Shown here piece after piece: positions 1 to 5,583 of a stretch of 5,583 nt of DNA. The notes below the pieces were generated by a model. The model ran no database searches. It saw only the letters and a list, made by a program, of their open reading frames with translations, and was not told where the DNA came from. How positions within the stretch are numbered: the first letter of the stretch is position 1; each line of letters starts with the position of its first letter. The stretch comes from Rhodospirillaceae bacterium. GTDB lineage: Bacteria; Pseudomonadota; Alphaproteobacteria; Rhodospirillales; Rhodospirillaceae. The stretch lies in assembly GCA_016937315.1 (NCBI GenBank), contig JAFGWD010000002.1, positions 1 through 5,583 on the forward strand, read 5' to 3'. The translations under genes and the position numbers were made by a program.

Positions 1-1383
1 CACGTGCTCAGCACGTGCCTTCGCCGGATCCTTGGCTTCCTTAATCGCCTTGCCAAACAGCACGTTCACCGCACCATCGGCACCCATCACCGCAATTTCA
101 GCGGTCGGCCACGCAAAGACGATATCCGCGCCGAGCGAACCCGGGCACATCGCCAAATACGCACCACCGTAGGACTTACGCATAACCAGCGTTACCTTCG
201 GAACGGTCGACGCAGAGTACGCGAACAACAGCTTCGCGCCGTGACGGATGATGCCGCCACGTTCCTGTGCGACGCCCGGCAGATAGCCGGGGGTGTCGAC
301 GAGGGTCAACAACGGGATGTTGAACGCATTACAGAAGCGGATAAAGCGGGCACCCTTATCCGAGGCATCAATATCGATGCAGCCCGCCTTGAACGCCGGC
401 TGATTGGCAATGATACCGACGACAACGCCGCCGACACGCGCCCAACCAACGATCATGTTCTTGGCGAATTCCTTGTGAACTTCCAGGAAGTCACCGCCGT
501 CAACCAAACGCGAGATGACCGGACGGACATCCAAAGGCGCCTTGTTGGTTTCCGGGATCAGGTTGTTCATTTCCGGATCATCAGCGAGGACCAGTTCCTC
601 GGTCAGATGATGCGGCGGCTCTTCCATGTTGTTGGAAGGCAAGAACGACAAGATCTTGTGGGTGATGGCAATCGCGTCACGGTCATCTTCAGCAATGAAG
701 TGCACGTTACCGGAGACCGAGGCATTGGCCTGAGCCGAGCCGATTTCCGCCATCGTACAAACCTGACCGGTCACCGCCTTAATCACGTCCGGGCCGCAAA
801 TGAACATATTCGCGGTGTTGCGGGTCATGATCAGGAAGTCCATCAGTGCCGGCGAATACGCCGCACCACCGGCACACGGGCCAGCAATGACAGCGATCTG
901 CGGCACCACACCCGAAGCCAGAACGTTGCGATAGAACACATCGCCATAACCATTCAGAGAATCGGTGGCTTCCTGAATACGCGCCCCACCGGAGTCGTTC
1001 ATGCCAACGATCGGCATACCGGCCTTGACGGCGAATTCCTGCAGGTTCGCGATTTTACGCGCGTGCATGGAACCCAGCGAACCGCCGGAAGCCGTAAAGT
1101 CCTGGGAGTAAGCCGCAACCGGCTTGCCGCCGCAGTAGCCCACGCCAGTGATCACGCCATCACAGGGGATGTCTTTCTTATCCATGCCGAAGCCGCGGGT
1201 GGCATGACGCACCAGCAGGCCGAATTCCTGAAAGGTTTCCGGCATGAACAGCAGGTCCAACCGCTCGCGGGCGGTCAACTGACCCTTTTGGTGGCGCTTT
1301 TCGGCCTTTTCGGGGCCGCCGCCAGCAAGCGCCACAGAACGACGCTTTTCAAGTTCTTCGAGGAGTTCTTTTGCTATCGCCAT
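1..1383 (-). CDS. pccB: Acyl-CoA (propionyl-CoA type) carboxylase, carboxyltransferase beta subunit; 3' end beyond window
   Basis: This is the carboxyltransferase subunit of a biotin-dependent acyl-CoA carboxylase. It moves CO2 from carboxybiotin to an acyl-CoA, most likely propionyl-CoA to give methylmalonyl-CoA, in the cytoplasm. The reverse-strand translation from ATG at 1383 is open for 461 codons with no stop; the family is usually about 510 residues, so roughly 50 are missing. The N-terminus (MAIAKELLEELEKRR, then LTARERLDLL at about 36-45) is typical. The N-terminal crotonase-like half has SGGSLGSMHARKI (99-111), NDSGGARIQE (129-138) and GPCAGGAAYSPALMDF (168-183). The C-terminal half has NQPAFKAGCIDIDASDKGARF (from 327), DTPGYLPG (363-370), GGIIRHGAKLL (376-386), RKSYGGAYLAM (402-412) and FAWPTAEIAVMGADGAVN (423-440). 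The glycine-rich segments form the CoA and biotin oxyanion pockets in this family. No strong Shine-Dalgarno precedes the ATG; a GGAAAA lies rather far upstream. A methylmalonyl-CoA decarboxylase alpha subunit or a carboxylase for another acyl-CoA is the alternative, since substrate choice cannot be read here. Confidence 0.93.
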   Translation of the reverse strand, partial: MAIAKELLEELEKRRSVALAGGGPEKAEKRHQKGQLTARERLDLLFMPETFQEFGLLVRHATRGFGMDKKDIPCDGVITGVGYCGGKPVAAYSQDFTASGGSLGSMHARKIANLQEFAVKAGMPIVGMNDSGGARIQEATDSLNGYGDVFYRNVLASGVVPQIAVIAGPCAGGAAYSPALMDFLIMTRNTANMFICGPDVIKAVTGQVCTMAEIGSAQANASVSGNVHFIAEDDRDAIAITHKILSFLPSNNMEEPPHHLTEELVLADDPEMNNLIPETNKAPLDVRPVISRLVDGGDFLEVHKEFAKNMIVGWARVGGVVVGIIANQPAFKAGCIDIDASDKGARFIRFCNAFNIPLLTLVDTPGYLPGVAQERGGIIRHGAKLLFAYSASTVPKVTLVMRKSYGGAYLAMCPGSLGADIVFAWPTAEIAVMGADGAVNVLFGKAIKEAKDPAKARAEHV

Positions 1384-1576
1384 TGGGATACAATTTTCCG
1401 ATAATTTCAAGACTGGGAGGGCATATGTATCATTGTTCTTTACCGCGTTCCAGCCTCGTGTGACACCAAGGTTTCACGCACCGCCTATCGCGTCCCGCCC
1501 CGGAATTCTGGGGTTTCAACGCAGTATTTCCACCACGCATGGCGGAATGAAGTCGGCCTGCACATACGACAAACCG

Positions 1577-1612
1577 GACCGTTCGCGGCACGGCGCTTTC
1601 CGCAAAACGGTT
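1577..1612 (+). repeat. Imperfect hairpin, 6+4 bp stems
   Basis: ACCGTT (1578-1583) pairs with AACGGT (1606-1611), closed outside by a G-U pair (1577/1612). After a small internal loop (1584 against 1604-1605), GCGG (1585-1588) pairs with CCGC (1600-1603), leaving an 11-base loop. No T-run follows on either strand, so it is not an ordinary intrinsic terminator. Function unknown; a stem of this size can occur by chance in GC-rich DNA. Confidence 0.4.
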
Positions 1613-1732
1613 GTAATTCCATAAAAGGGAAGTCCGAAGCGAAGACACGCAAAATACTGCGTGCAAAAAAGACCTCGCAACGGAATTTCCAAAGATAAGG
1701 ACAAGAGAAAGAAGAAAGAACAGAAACGCGTA

Positions 1733-1778
1733 GACACGCGCCACAGCGCCGCCAAAAATTGGCAAAGCCGGACGTGTC
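1733..1778. repeat. Nested inverted repeats
   Basis: An outer arm GACACG (1733-1738) is complementary to CGTGTC (1773-1778). Inside it sits a perfect small hairpin, GCCAA (1751-1755) with loop AAA and TTGGC (1759-1763). No T-run follows on either strand. It lies in a stretch with no supported gene; role unknown. Confidence 0.35.
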
Positions 1779-1852
1779 GCCGTTTTCCGGACCCCCATCC
1801 GGACAACGACCTCGATCAAGGAGGCCCCCAAAAGCGGAGCCCCGACGCACCC

Positions 1853-1896
1853 CGTGAAAACAGGCATTGTCGAGCCAGCCCCTACTGTTTTTCACG
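1853..1896. repeat. 11-bp inverted repeat with single-base bulge
   Basis: CGTGAAAACAG (1853-1863) is the reverse complement of CTGTTTTTCACG (1885-1896) except for one extra T, which would bulge out. The 21-base loop is 1864-1884. This is the longest inverted repeat found by eye in the intergenic gap. Neither strand has a T-run after the stem, so it is unlikely to be an intrinsic terminator. It could be an RNA stem-loop in a leader or small RNA, or a spaced protein-binding dyad. Confidence 0.5.
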
Positions 1897-1962
1897 CGAT
1901 CCTCCCCTCCCCAGGGTCGGCGCGCATTTGCTTTTCGAAGGCAGCCGTCTAACATGAAACCA

Positions 1963-2004
1963 AGAGAGACGCAATTTTATCCGTATGGATAGGACAGGCT
2001 CTCT
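1963..2004 (+). repeat. Compound stem-loop, 6-bp base and 8-bp tip
   Basis: AGAGAG (1963-1968) pairs with CTCTCT (1999-2004). Within it, 1975-1982 pairs with 1987-1994 around the loop GTAT, built on the perfect TATCC/GGATA core plus two G-U pairs that form only in plus-strand RNA. The two helices are separated by an internal loop (1969-1974 and 1995-1998). It directly precedes the C-rich, G-poor stretch 2006-2060. Its role is unknown; the G-U pairs hint at plus-strand transcription toward ribF. Confidence 0.45.
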
Positions 2005-2005
2005 G

Positions 2006-2060
2006 ACCTAAAAACCCACATCCCACACCATCTCACTTTTCGTTTTCCTATTTATTCCAA
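2006..2060 (+). promoter_or_regulatory. C-rich, G-poor segment resembling a Rho-utilisation (rut) site
   Basis: By hand count these 55 bases contain 20 C and a single G (2042), in an otherwise balanced intergenic region. Rho factor loads on unstructured RNA that is rich in C and poor in G, with repeated pyrimidine-C dimers, and this segment fits that description in the plus orientation. If ribF transcripts begin upstream of it, Rho could terminate them before the gene. There is no experimental or comparative support here, and the AT-rich second half could equally be promoter DNA. Confidence 0.3.
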
Positions 2061-2153
2061 TGACTTCCGCCAGGAAAATGGTTTCATTTTGATGAAAGTC
2101 CATACATCAGCACTGTGCCTCAAGCGCCGTCTGCAACGGGTTATTCAGACGCG

Positions 2154-2174
2154 CCCCACCCCAAAAGGGAGGGG
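2154..2174 (+). repeat. GC-rich hairpin in probable ribF leader
   Basis: C-runs at 2154-2157 and 2160-2162 face G-runs at 2171-2174 and 2167-2169 around a four-A loop (2163-2166), giving 4 + 3 G-C pairs with a small internal loop. It lies about 140 bases before the ribF start. No U-run follows, so it is not an intrinsic terminator; it might shape the leader RNA or stall elongation. The region does not match the conserved core of the FMN riboswitch. Confidence 0.4.
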
Positions 2175-2312
2175 GATTCGCACATCACCAAAGACCACGC
2201 CTTATCCGACTCCTGTGAGTTCCGTTCCATCAACCGGGTTGCGCGACGCCCCAGGATCGCATACCCCTATGCGGCGGACTTTTTAAGACACGTAAGGAAC
2301 GGATCGACTGCC

Positions 2313-3266
2313 ATGATGATTCTGCGGCACACCGACGATGTCCCAGCGCATTTGCGCCAAGGTGTTGTCGCCATCGGCAATTTCGACGGCGTGCATCGCG
2401 GCCATCAAGCCGTCATCGCCACCGGACTGGCTCTCGCCCGTGCCGAGGATCGACCGTTCGGCGTGCTGACTTTTGAGCCACACCCGCGTTCGATCTTTCA
2501 GCCAGAACTGGCCCCGTTCCGCCTCACGCCGTTTCGCATCAAGGCACGACTGATTGAGGCCTTAAACGTAGATTTCTTATTTGTGCAGGCCTTCGACCTT
2601 ACCTATGCACAAACCACTTCCGAGGACTTTATCCAGAACACTCTGGTGCGTGCCCTCGACACACGACACATCGTCATCGGCCACGACTATGCCTTCGGCA
2701 AAGGACGAACAGGGACACCCGAGTCCTTGAACCGTGCCGGAGCCGCCCTCGGATTCGGTGTCACCGAATTGGCCGCCGTCACCGGACGCGCCGGTGTCAT
2801 TCTCTCTTCCACGGCAGCGCGTGATGCCATTCGCGAAGGCCGGTGCGCCGATGCCAAGGCCATTTTGGGCCAGCACTGGACCATCGAAGGCCGGGTCGAG
2901 CACGGTGAAAAACGAGGTCGCACCATCGGCTTCCCCACCGCCAACATCCACCTGACCGATACCTTACGTCCGCGCCCCGGCGTCTATGCCGTCCAAGTCA
3001 GAATTGATGACGAAAGCCGCATCGTTTCCGGGGTCGCCAACTGCGGCCACCGCCCGACCTTTGACGGAGTCGGAACGGTATTGGAAGTCCATCTGTTCGA
3101 TGTGCAAGAAAGTCTCTATGATCGCCACCTTCGCGTAGCCTTCACACACTTTCTGCGCGATGAACGTAAATTCGACGGCATCGAGACACTGAAGCGTCAA
3201 ATTCAAAGCGATGCCTCAACCGCCCGCCAGATCCTGACCGATTCGGCGCAAACCATGAGCGTATGA
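2313..3266 (+). CDS. ribF: Bifunctional riboflavin kinase / FAD synthetase
   Basis: RibF phosphorylates riboflavin to FMN and then adenylylates FMN to FAD, both using ATP, in the cytoplasm. The 317-residue protein is complete and of normal length. The N-terminal FAD synthetase (nucleotidyltransferase) domain shows GNFDGVHRGH (22-31), FEPHPR (54-59), IGHDYAFGKGRTG (122-134) and LSSTAARDAIREG (164-176). In that last motif the family usually has Ile-Arg after S-S-T-x, and here Ala-Arg stands instead. The C-terminal riboflavin kinase domain shows GRVEHGEKRGRTIGFPTAN (193-211, with the PTAN nucleotide and metal site), PGVYAV (222-227), GVANCGHRPTF (240-250) and LEVHLFD (257-263), whose Glu258 fits the catalytic base. 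The frame is open upstream to a GTG at 2115, but that extension has no family features. ATG 2313 or the adjacent ATG 2316 fits the family start; AAGGA at 2294-2298 is a somewhat distant ribosome binding site. The stop overlaps the ileS start. Confidence 0.96.
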   Translation: MMILRHTDDVPAHLRQGVVAIGNFDGVHRGHQAVIATGLALARAEDRPFGVLTFEPHPRSIFQPELAPFRLTPFRIKARLIEALNVDFLFVQAFDLTYAQTTSEDFIQNTLVRALDTRHIVIGHDYAFGKGRTGTPESLNRAGAALGFGVTELAAVTGRAGVILSSTAARDAIREGRCADAKAILGQHWTIEGRVEHGEKRGRTIGFPTANIHLTDTLRPRPGVYAVQVRIDDESRIVSGVANCGHRPTFDGVGTVLEVHLFDVQESLYDRHLRVAFTHFLRDERKFDGIETLKRQIQSDASTARQILTDSAQTMSV

Positions 3267-5583
3267 GCAAAATGAGCGTGGAGACGAAATCGACCGTGTT
3301 CCTGCCCTCCACATCCTTTGGGATGAAGGCCGGGCTACCGACATTGGAACCCAAGCTTTTGGCCCGTTGGAAAGCCATGGACCTGGAAGGTCGCCTGCGT
3401 AAAGCAGGGGCTGACCGCGTACCATTCATTCTCCATGACGGTCCGCCCTATGCCAACGGCAACCTCCACATTGGTCATGCGCTGAACAAGATTTTGAAGG
3501 ACGTTATTGTCCGCAGCCAGCAAATGATGGGCAAAGACGCCCGTTATGTGCCGGGCTGGGACTGCCACGGCCTGCCGATCGAATGGAAAATCGAAGAAAA
3601 GTACCGCGCTGCCGGCAAAGATAAGGATACGGTTCCGGTCATTGAGTTCCGCGAAGAATGCCGCCAATTCGCGGCACACTGGATTGATGTGCAAAAGGCC
3701 GAGTTCCAACGCCTCGGGATCGGTGGCGATTGGAACCACCCCTACACCACCATGAACTTCGCCGCTGAAGCCCGCATCGTTGCCGAACTGGGCAAGTTCC
3801 TGCTCAACGGCGGCCTCTATAAGGGGGCAAAACCGGTGATGTGGTCGGTGGTGGAAAAAACCGCCCTGGCCGAGGCGGAGGTCGAATACCACGATCACAC
3901 CTCGACAACGATCTGGGTGCGCTTCCCGGTGGCACAGGCCTCAGTCCCCGCGCTGGAGGGGACCTCTGTGGTGATCTGGACGACGACCCCATGGACCATG
4001 CCCGGCAACCGTGGCATTGCCTATGGTGCCGACTTCACCTATGCCGTGGTCGCGGTCAAAGACACCGATGGCATGAGCCTGGCACGCGCTGGCGAACGCT
4101 TTGTGGTCCTGGCAGATCTGGTTGAAGATGTTGTCAAGGAAGCCAAAATCACCGCCTATGAGATCGTCGCTGAAATCACCGGGACCGATCTGGCGGGTAC
4201 GGTTTGCCGCCACCCATTGGCCGACAGCGGATATACGTTCAATGTCCCCTTAATGGCAGGCGACTTTGTCACCACCGACCAGGGCACTGGATTTGTCCAC
4301 ATGGCTCCTGGCCACGGCGAAGACGACTGGCGTTTGTGCGTCGCCAACGGCATCGCCGTGCCGGACACCGTTGCCGACAACGGCACCTATTATCCCCATG
4401 TCCCGCTGTTTGCAGGAAAACACGTGTTCAAGGTCGCGCCCGATATCCTGAAGGCGATGACTCAGGCCGGAGCCTTGCTGTCCAGCGGCAAACTGGTCCA
4501 CAGCTATCCACACTCCTGGCGTTCAAAGGCTCCACTGATCTTCCGCAACACGCCGCAGTGGTTCATCTCCATGGACACCAACGCTTTGCGTGATACGGCC
4601 CTTTCCGCCATCGAAGCCACCCGCTGGGTCCCAGCGCAGGGCAAAAACCGTATCCGTTCTATGGTCGAAGGCCGTCCCGACTGGTGTGTGTCTCGTCAGC
4701 GGGCCTGGGGCGTCCCGATCGCCGTGTTCGTTGACAAAAAAACCGGCGAACCGCTTCGCGATGCCACGGTCATGCAGCGCATCGTCGATGCCGTGAAGGA
4801 AGCCGGAGCCGATGTCTGGTTCACCGCGCCCGCCGAACAATTCCTGAGCCCAGAATACGATGCGGCCAACTATGACAAGGTCAGCGACATCCTGGATGTA
4901 TGGTTCGATTCGGGCTGCACGCACGCCTTCGTGCTGGAAGACCGCAACGACCTTACTTGGCCTGCAGCACTCTACCTTGAGGGGTCAGACCAGCATCGCG
5001 GCTGGTTCCAAAGCTCTCTGTTGGAAAGCTGCGGCACACGAGGCCGTGCACCTTATGATACGGTGCTGACTCACGGCTTCGTCCTCGACGAGCAAGGCCG
5101 CAAGATGTCCAAGTCCCTAGGCAACACCGTCGCGCCACAGGATGTCACCAACCAAATGGGCGCGGATATTTTGCGCCTGTGGGTGTTGGGCTCCGACTAC
5201 ACTGAAGATCTGCGCATTGGCAAAGAAATCCTATCGCGCACCACCGACGTCTATCGCCGCCTGCGCAACACCCTGCGATACCTGTTGGGCAACCTGAACG
5301 ACTTCTCGGAAACCGAGCGTCTGCCCGCCGCTGAAATGCCGGAGTTGGAACGCTGGGTTTTGCACCGTTTAAGCGACTTGGACGATCACGTCCGACGCTG
5401 TTGCAACGAGACCTTTTCTTTCCATGAGCTGTTCCAGGAAATCCATAATTTCTGCGCCATGGATTTGTCGGCGTTCTATTTCGATATCCGCAAGGATTCG
5501 CTGTACTGCGACGCCCTGGACAGTCCGAGCCGCCGTGCCTGCCGCACCGTGCTCGACATCGTGTTCAATACACTGGTCACATG
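3263..5583 (+). CDS. ileS: Isoleucyl-tRNA synthetase, 3' end beyond window
   Basis: This class I aminoacyl-tRNA synthetase charges tRNA-Ile with isoleucine and hydrolyses mis-made Val-tRNA-Ile. The frame runs 773 codons without a stop; bacterial IleS is usually about 930-970 residues, so the C-terminal part of the tRNA-binding region is off the edge. Visible landmarks, counted from ATG 3263: DGPPYANGNLHIGHALNK with HIGH at 69-72; PGWDCHGLPIEWK just after; the editing (CP1) domain with WTTTPWTMPGNR from 239 and GTGFVHMAPGHGEDDW from 341; CVSRQRAWGVPI where the Rossmann fold resumes; WFDSG (547-551); GSDQHRGW (574-581); KMSKS (614-618); and the anticodon-binding helical domain from about LERWVLHRL (near 696). 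ATG 3263 overlaps the ribF stop as ATGA, which favours translational coupling; ATG 3272 is an alternative start. Neither has a strong Shine-Dalgarno. A C-terminal zinc site, if any, cannot be seen. Confidence 0.97.
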   Translation, partial: MSKMSVETKSTVFLPSTSFGMKAGLPTLEPKLLARWKAMDLEGRLRKAGADRVPFILHDGPPYANGNLHIGHALNKILKDVIVRSQQMMGKDARYVPGWDCHGLPIEWKIEEKYRAAGKDKDTVPVIEFREECRQFAAHWIDVQKAEFQRLGIGGDWNHPYTTMNFAAEARIVAELGKFLLNGGLYKGAKPVMWSVVEKTALAEAEVEYHDHTSTTIWVRFPVAQASVPALEGTSVVIWTTTPWTMPGNRGIAYGADFTYAVVAVKDTDGMSLARAGERFVVLADLVEDVVKEAKITAYEIVAEITGTDLAGTVCRHPLADSGYTFNVPLMAGDFVTTDQGTGFVHMAPGHGEDDWRLCVANGIAVPDTVADNGTYYPHVPLFAGKHVFKVAPDILKAMTQAGALLSSGKLVHSYPHSWRSKAPLIFRNTPQWFISMDTNALRDTALSAIEATRWVPAQGKNRIRSMVEGRPDWCVSRQRAWGVPIAVFVDKKTGEPLRDATVMQRIVDAVKEAGADVWFTAPAEQFLSPEYDAANYDKVSDILDVWFDSGCTHAFVLEDRNDLTWPAALYLEGSDQHRGWFQSSLLESCGTRGRAPYDTVLTHGFVLDEQGRKMSKSLGNTVAPQDVTNQMGADILRLWVLGSDYTEDLRIGKEILSRTTDVYRRLRNTLRYLLGNLNDFSETERLPAAEMPELERWVLHRLSDLDDHVRRCCNETFSFHELFQEIHNFCAMDLSAFYFDIRKDSLYCDALDSPSRRACRTVLDIVFNTLVT

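Larger units (their letters stand above)
1384..2312. other. Long divergent intergenic region, 929 bases, no supported gene
   Basis: This gap lies between the divergent pccB and ribF starts, so it should hold promoters for both. Several frames stay open here: minus strand 1430-1867, 1485-1955 and 1516-1806, plus strand 1661-1957 and 2089-2286. They overlap one another, lack convincing ribosome binding sites, start mostly at rare codons, and encode low-complexity or compositionally odd proteins that I do not recognise. No tRNA T-loop, RNase P core motif or FMN riboswitch signature was seen. What it does hold is a set of inverted repeats (the best at 1577-1612, 1733-1778, 1853-1896, 1963-2004 and 2154-2174), a C-rich, G-poor segment (2006-2060) and an AT-rich island around 2035-2097. 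No promoter could be assigned with confidence. The length is large for two housekeeping genes and suggests a long leader, a small RNA or remnants of a lost gene. Confidence 0.7.

Noticed and set aside
4..1404. 466-codon open frame on the plus strand
   Set aside because: It is the antisense shadow of pccB. The minus strand encodes all the conserved carboxyltransferase motifs, while the plus-strand product is Arg/His-rich with no recognisable features.
1384..1411. CTTGAAA ... CCCAAT on the minus strand as a heat-shock sigma-32 promoter for pccB
   Set aside because: Spacing is not good and the -10 part abuts the ATG, which would make an essentially leaderless transcript; not convincing.
1498..1513. 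CCCC/GGGG palindrome around an EcoRI-like site, followed by TTT, as a terminator
   Set aside because: Stem of four G-C pairs with only three T after it, and no plus-strand gene upstream to terminate.
1646..1663. CACGCA/TGCGTG hairpin with six-base loop as a terminator
   Set aside because: Followed by A-rich rather than T-rich sequence on the plus strand and no T-run after it on the minus strand; 6-bp stems are expected by chance.
1818..1824. Perfect Shine-Dalgarno-like AAGGAGG on the plus strand
   Set aside because: No start codon at usable distance; the nearest GTG (1854) is about 30 bases away.
1430..1867. 145-codon minus-strand frame with a hydrophobic membrane-like stretch
   Set aside because: The hydrophobic run comes from the polypyrimidine complement of the purine tract near 1703-1720. 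No ribosome binding site, overlapping rival frames, and no recognisable protein family.
1485..1955. 156-codon minus-strand frame
   Set aside because: No Shine-Dalgarno before its ATG, odd composition, and overlap with other equally open frames in the same strand.
1661..1957. 98-codon plus-strand frame, Lys-rich N-terminus
   Set aside because: GTG start without ribosome binding site; the Lys-rich part is simply the purine tract. Nothing family-like.
2239..2267. TTGCGC-N17-TACCCC as the ribF promoter (and TTGCTT-N16-TAACAT at 1928-1955)
   Set aside because: Each has only a partial match to the sigma-70 consensus; alphaproteobacterial promoters vary too much to assign by eye.
2089..2286. 65-codon plus-strand frame starting TTG/ATG before ribF
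   Set aside because: No ribosome binding site, no recognisable features, and it overlaps the leader hairpin; likely a chance frame.
2115..2312. 66-residue N-terminal extension of RibF from GTG 2115
   Set aside because: RibF proteins begin a few residues before the GNFDGVHxGH motif, which matches ATG 2313/2316. The extension has no conserved features and contains the GC hairpin of the leader.

Overview
The window looks like chromosomal DNA from an alphaproteobacterium, perhaps of the Rhodospirillales. This is inferred from the moderately GC-rich coding sequence, the character of the IleS and RibF proteins, and the ribF-ileS gene order, which is common in proteobacteria (often followed by lspA, which would lie beyond the right edge). 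No database search was possible, so genus-level placement is not supported.

The layout is two divergent transcription units separated by a long gap. On the minus strand, from 1383 off the left edge, lies the first 461 codons of an acyl-CoA carboxylase carboxyltransferase (beta) subunit of the propionyl-CoA carboxylase type. On the plus strand, ribF (bifunctional riboflavin kinase/FAD synthetase, 2313-3266) overlaps ileS (isoleucyl-tRNA synthetase, 3263 to beyond the right edge) by four bases, so these two are almost certainly co-transcribed and translationally coupled.

Between them, 1384-2312 (929 bases) has no gene I can support. The frames open there have no recognisable protein features and mostly no ribosome binding site. 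It does hold several inverted repeats, an unusually C-rich and G-poor stretch resembling a Rho-loading (rut) sequence, and a GC-rich hairpin in the probable ribF leader. These are the only unexplained signals in the window. They may reflect a long regulated leader or an unannotated small RNA, but they may also be partly chance.

Functionally, the three genes are housekeeping: propionyl-CoA (or related acyl-CoA) carboxylation, FMN/FAD synthesis, and charging of tRNA-Ile. No mobile element, CRISPR array, tRNA, rRNA, recognised riboswitch or defence system is visible.
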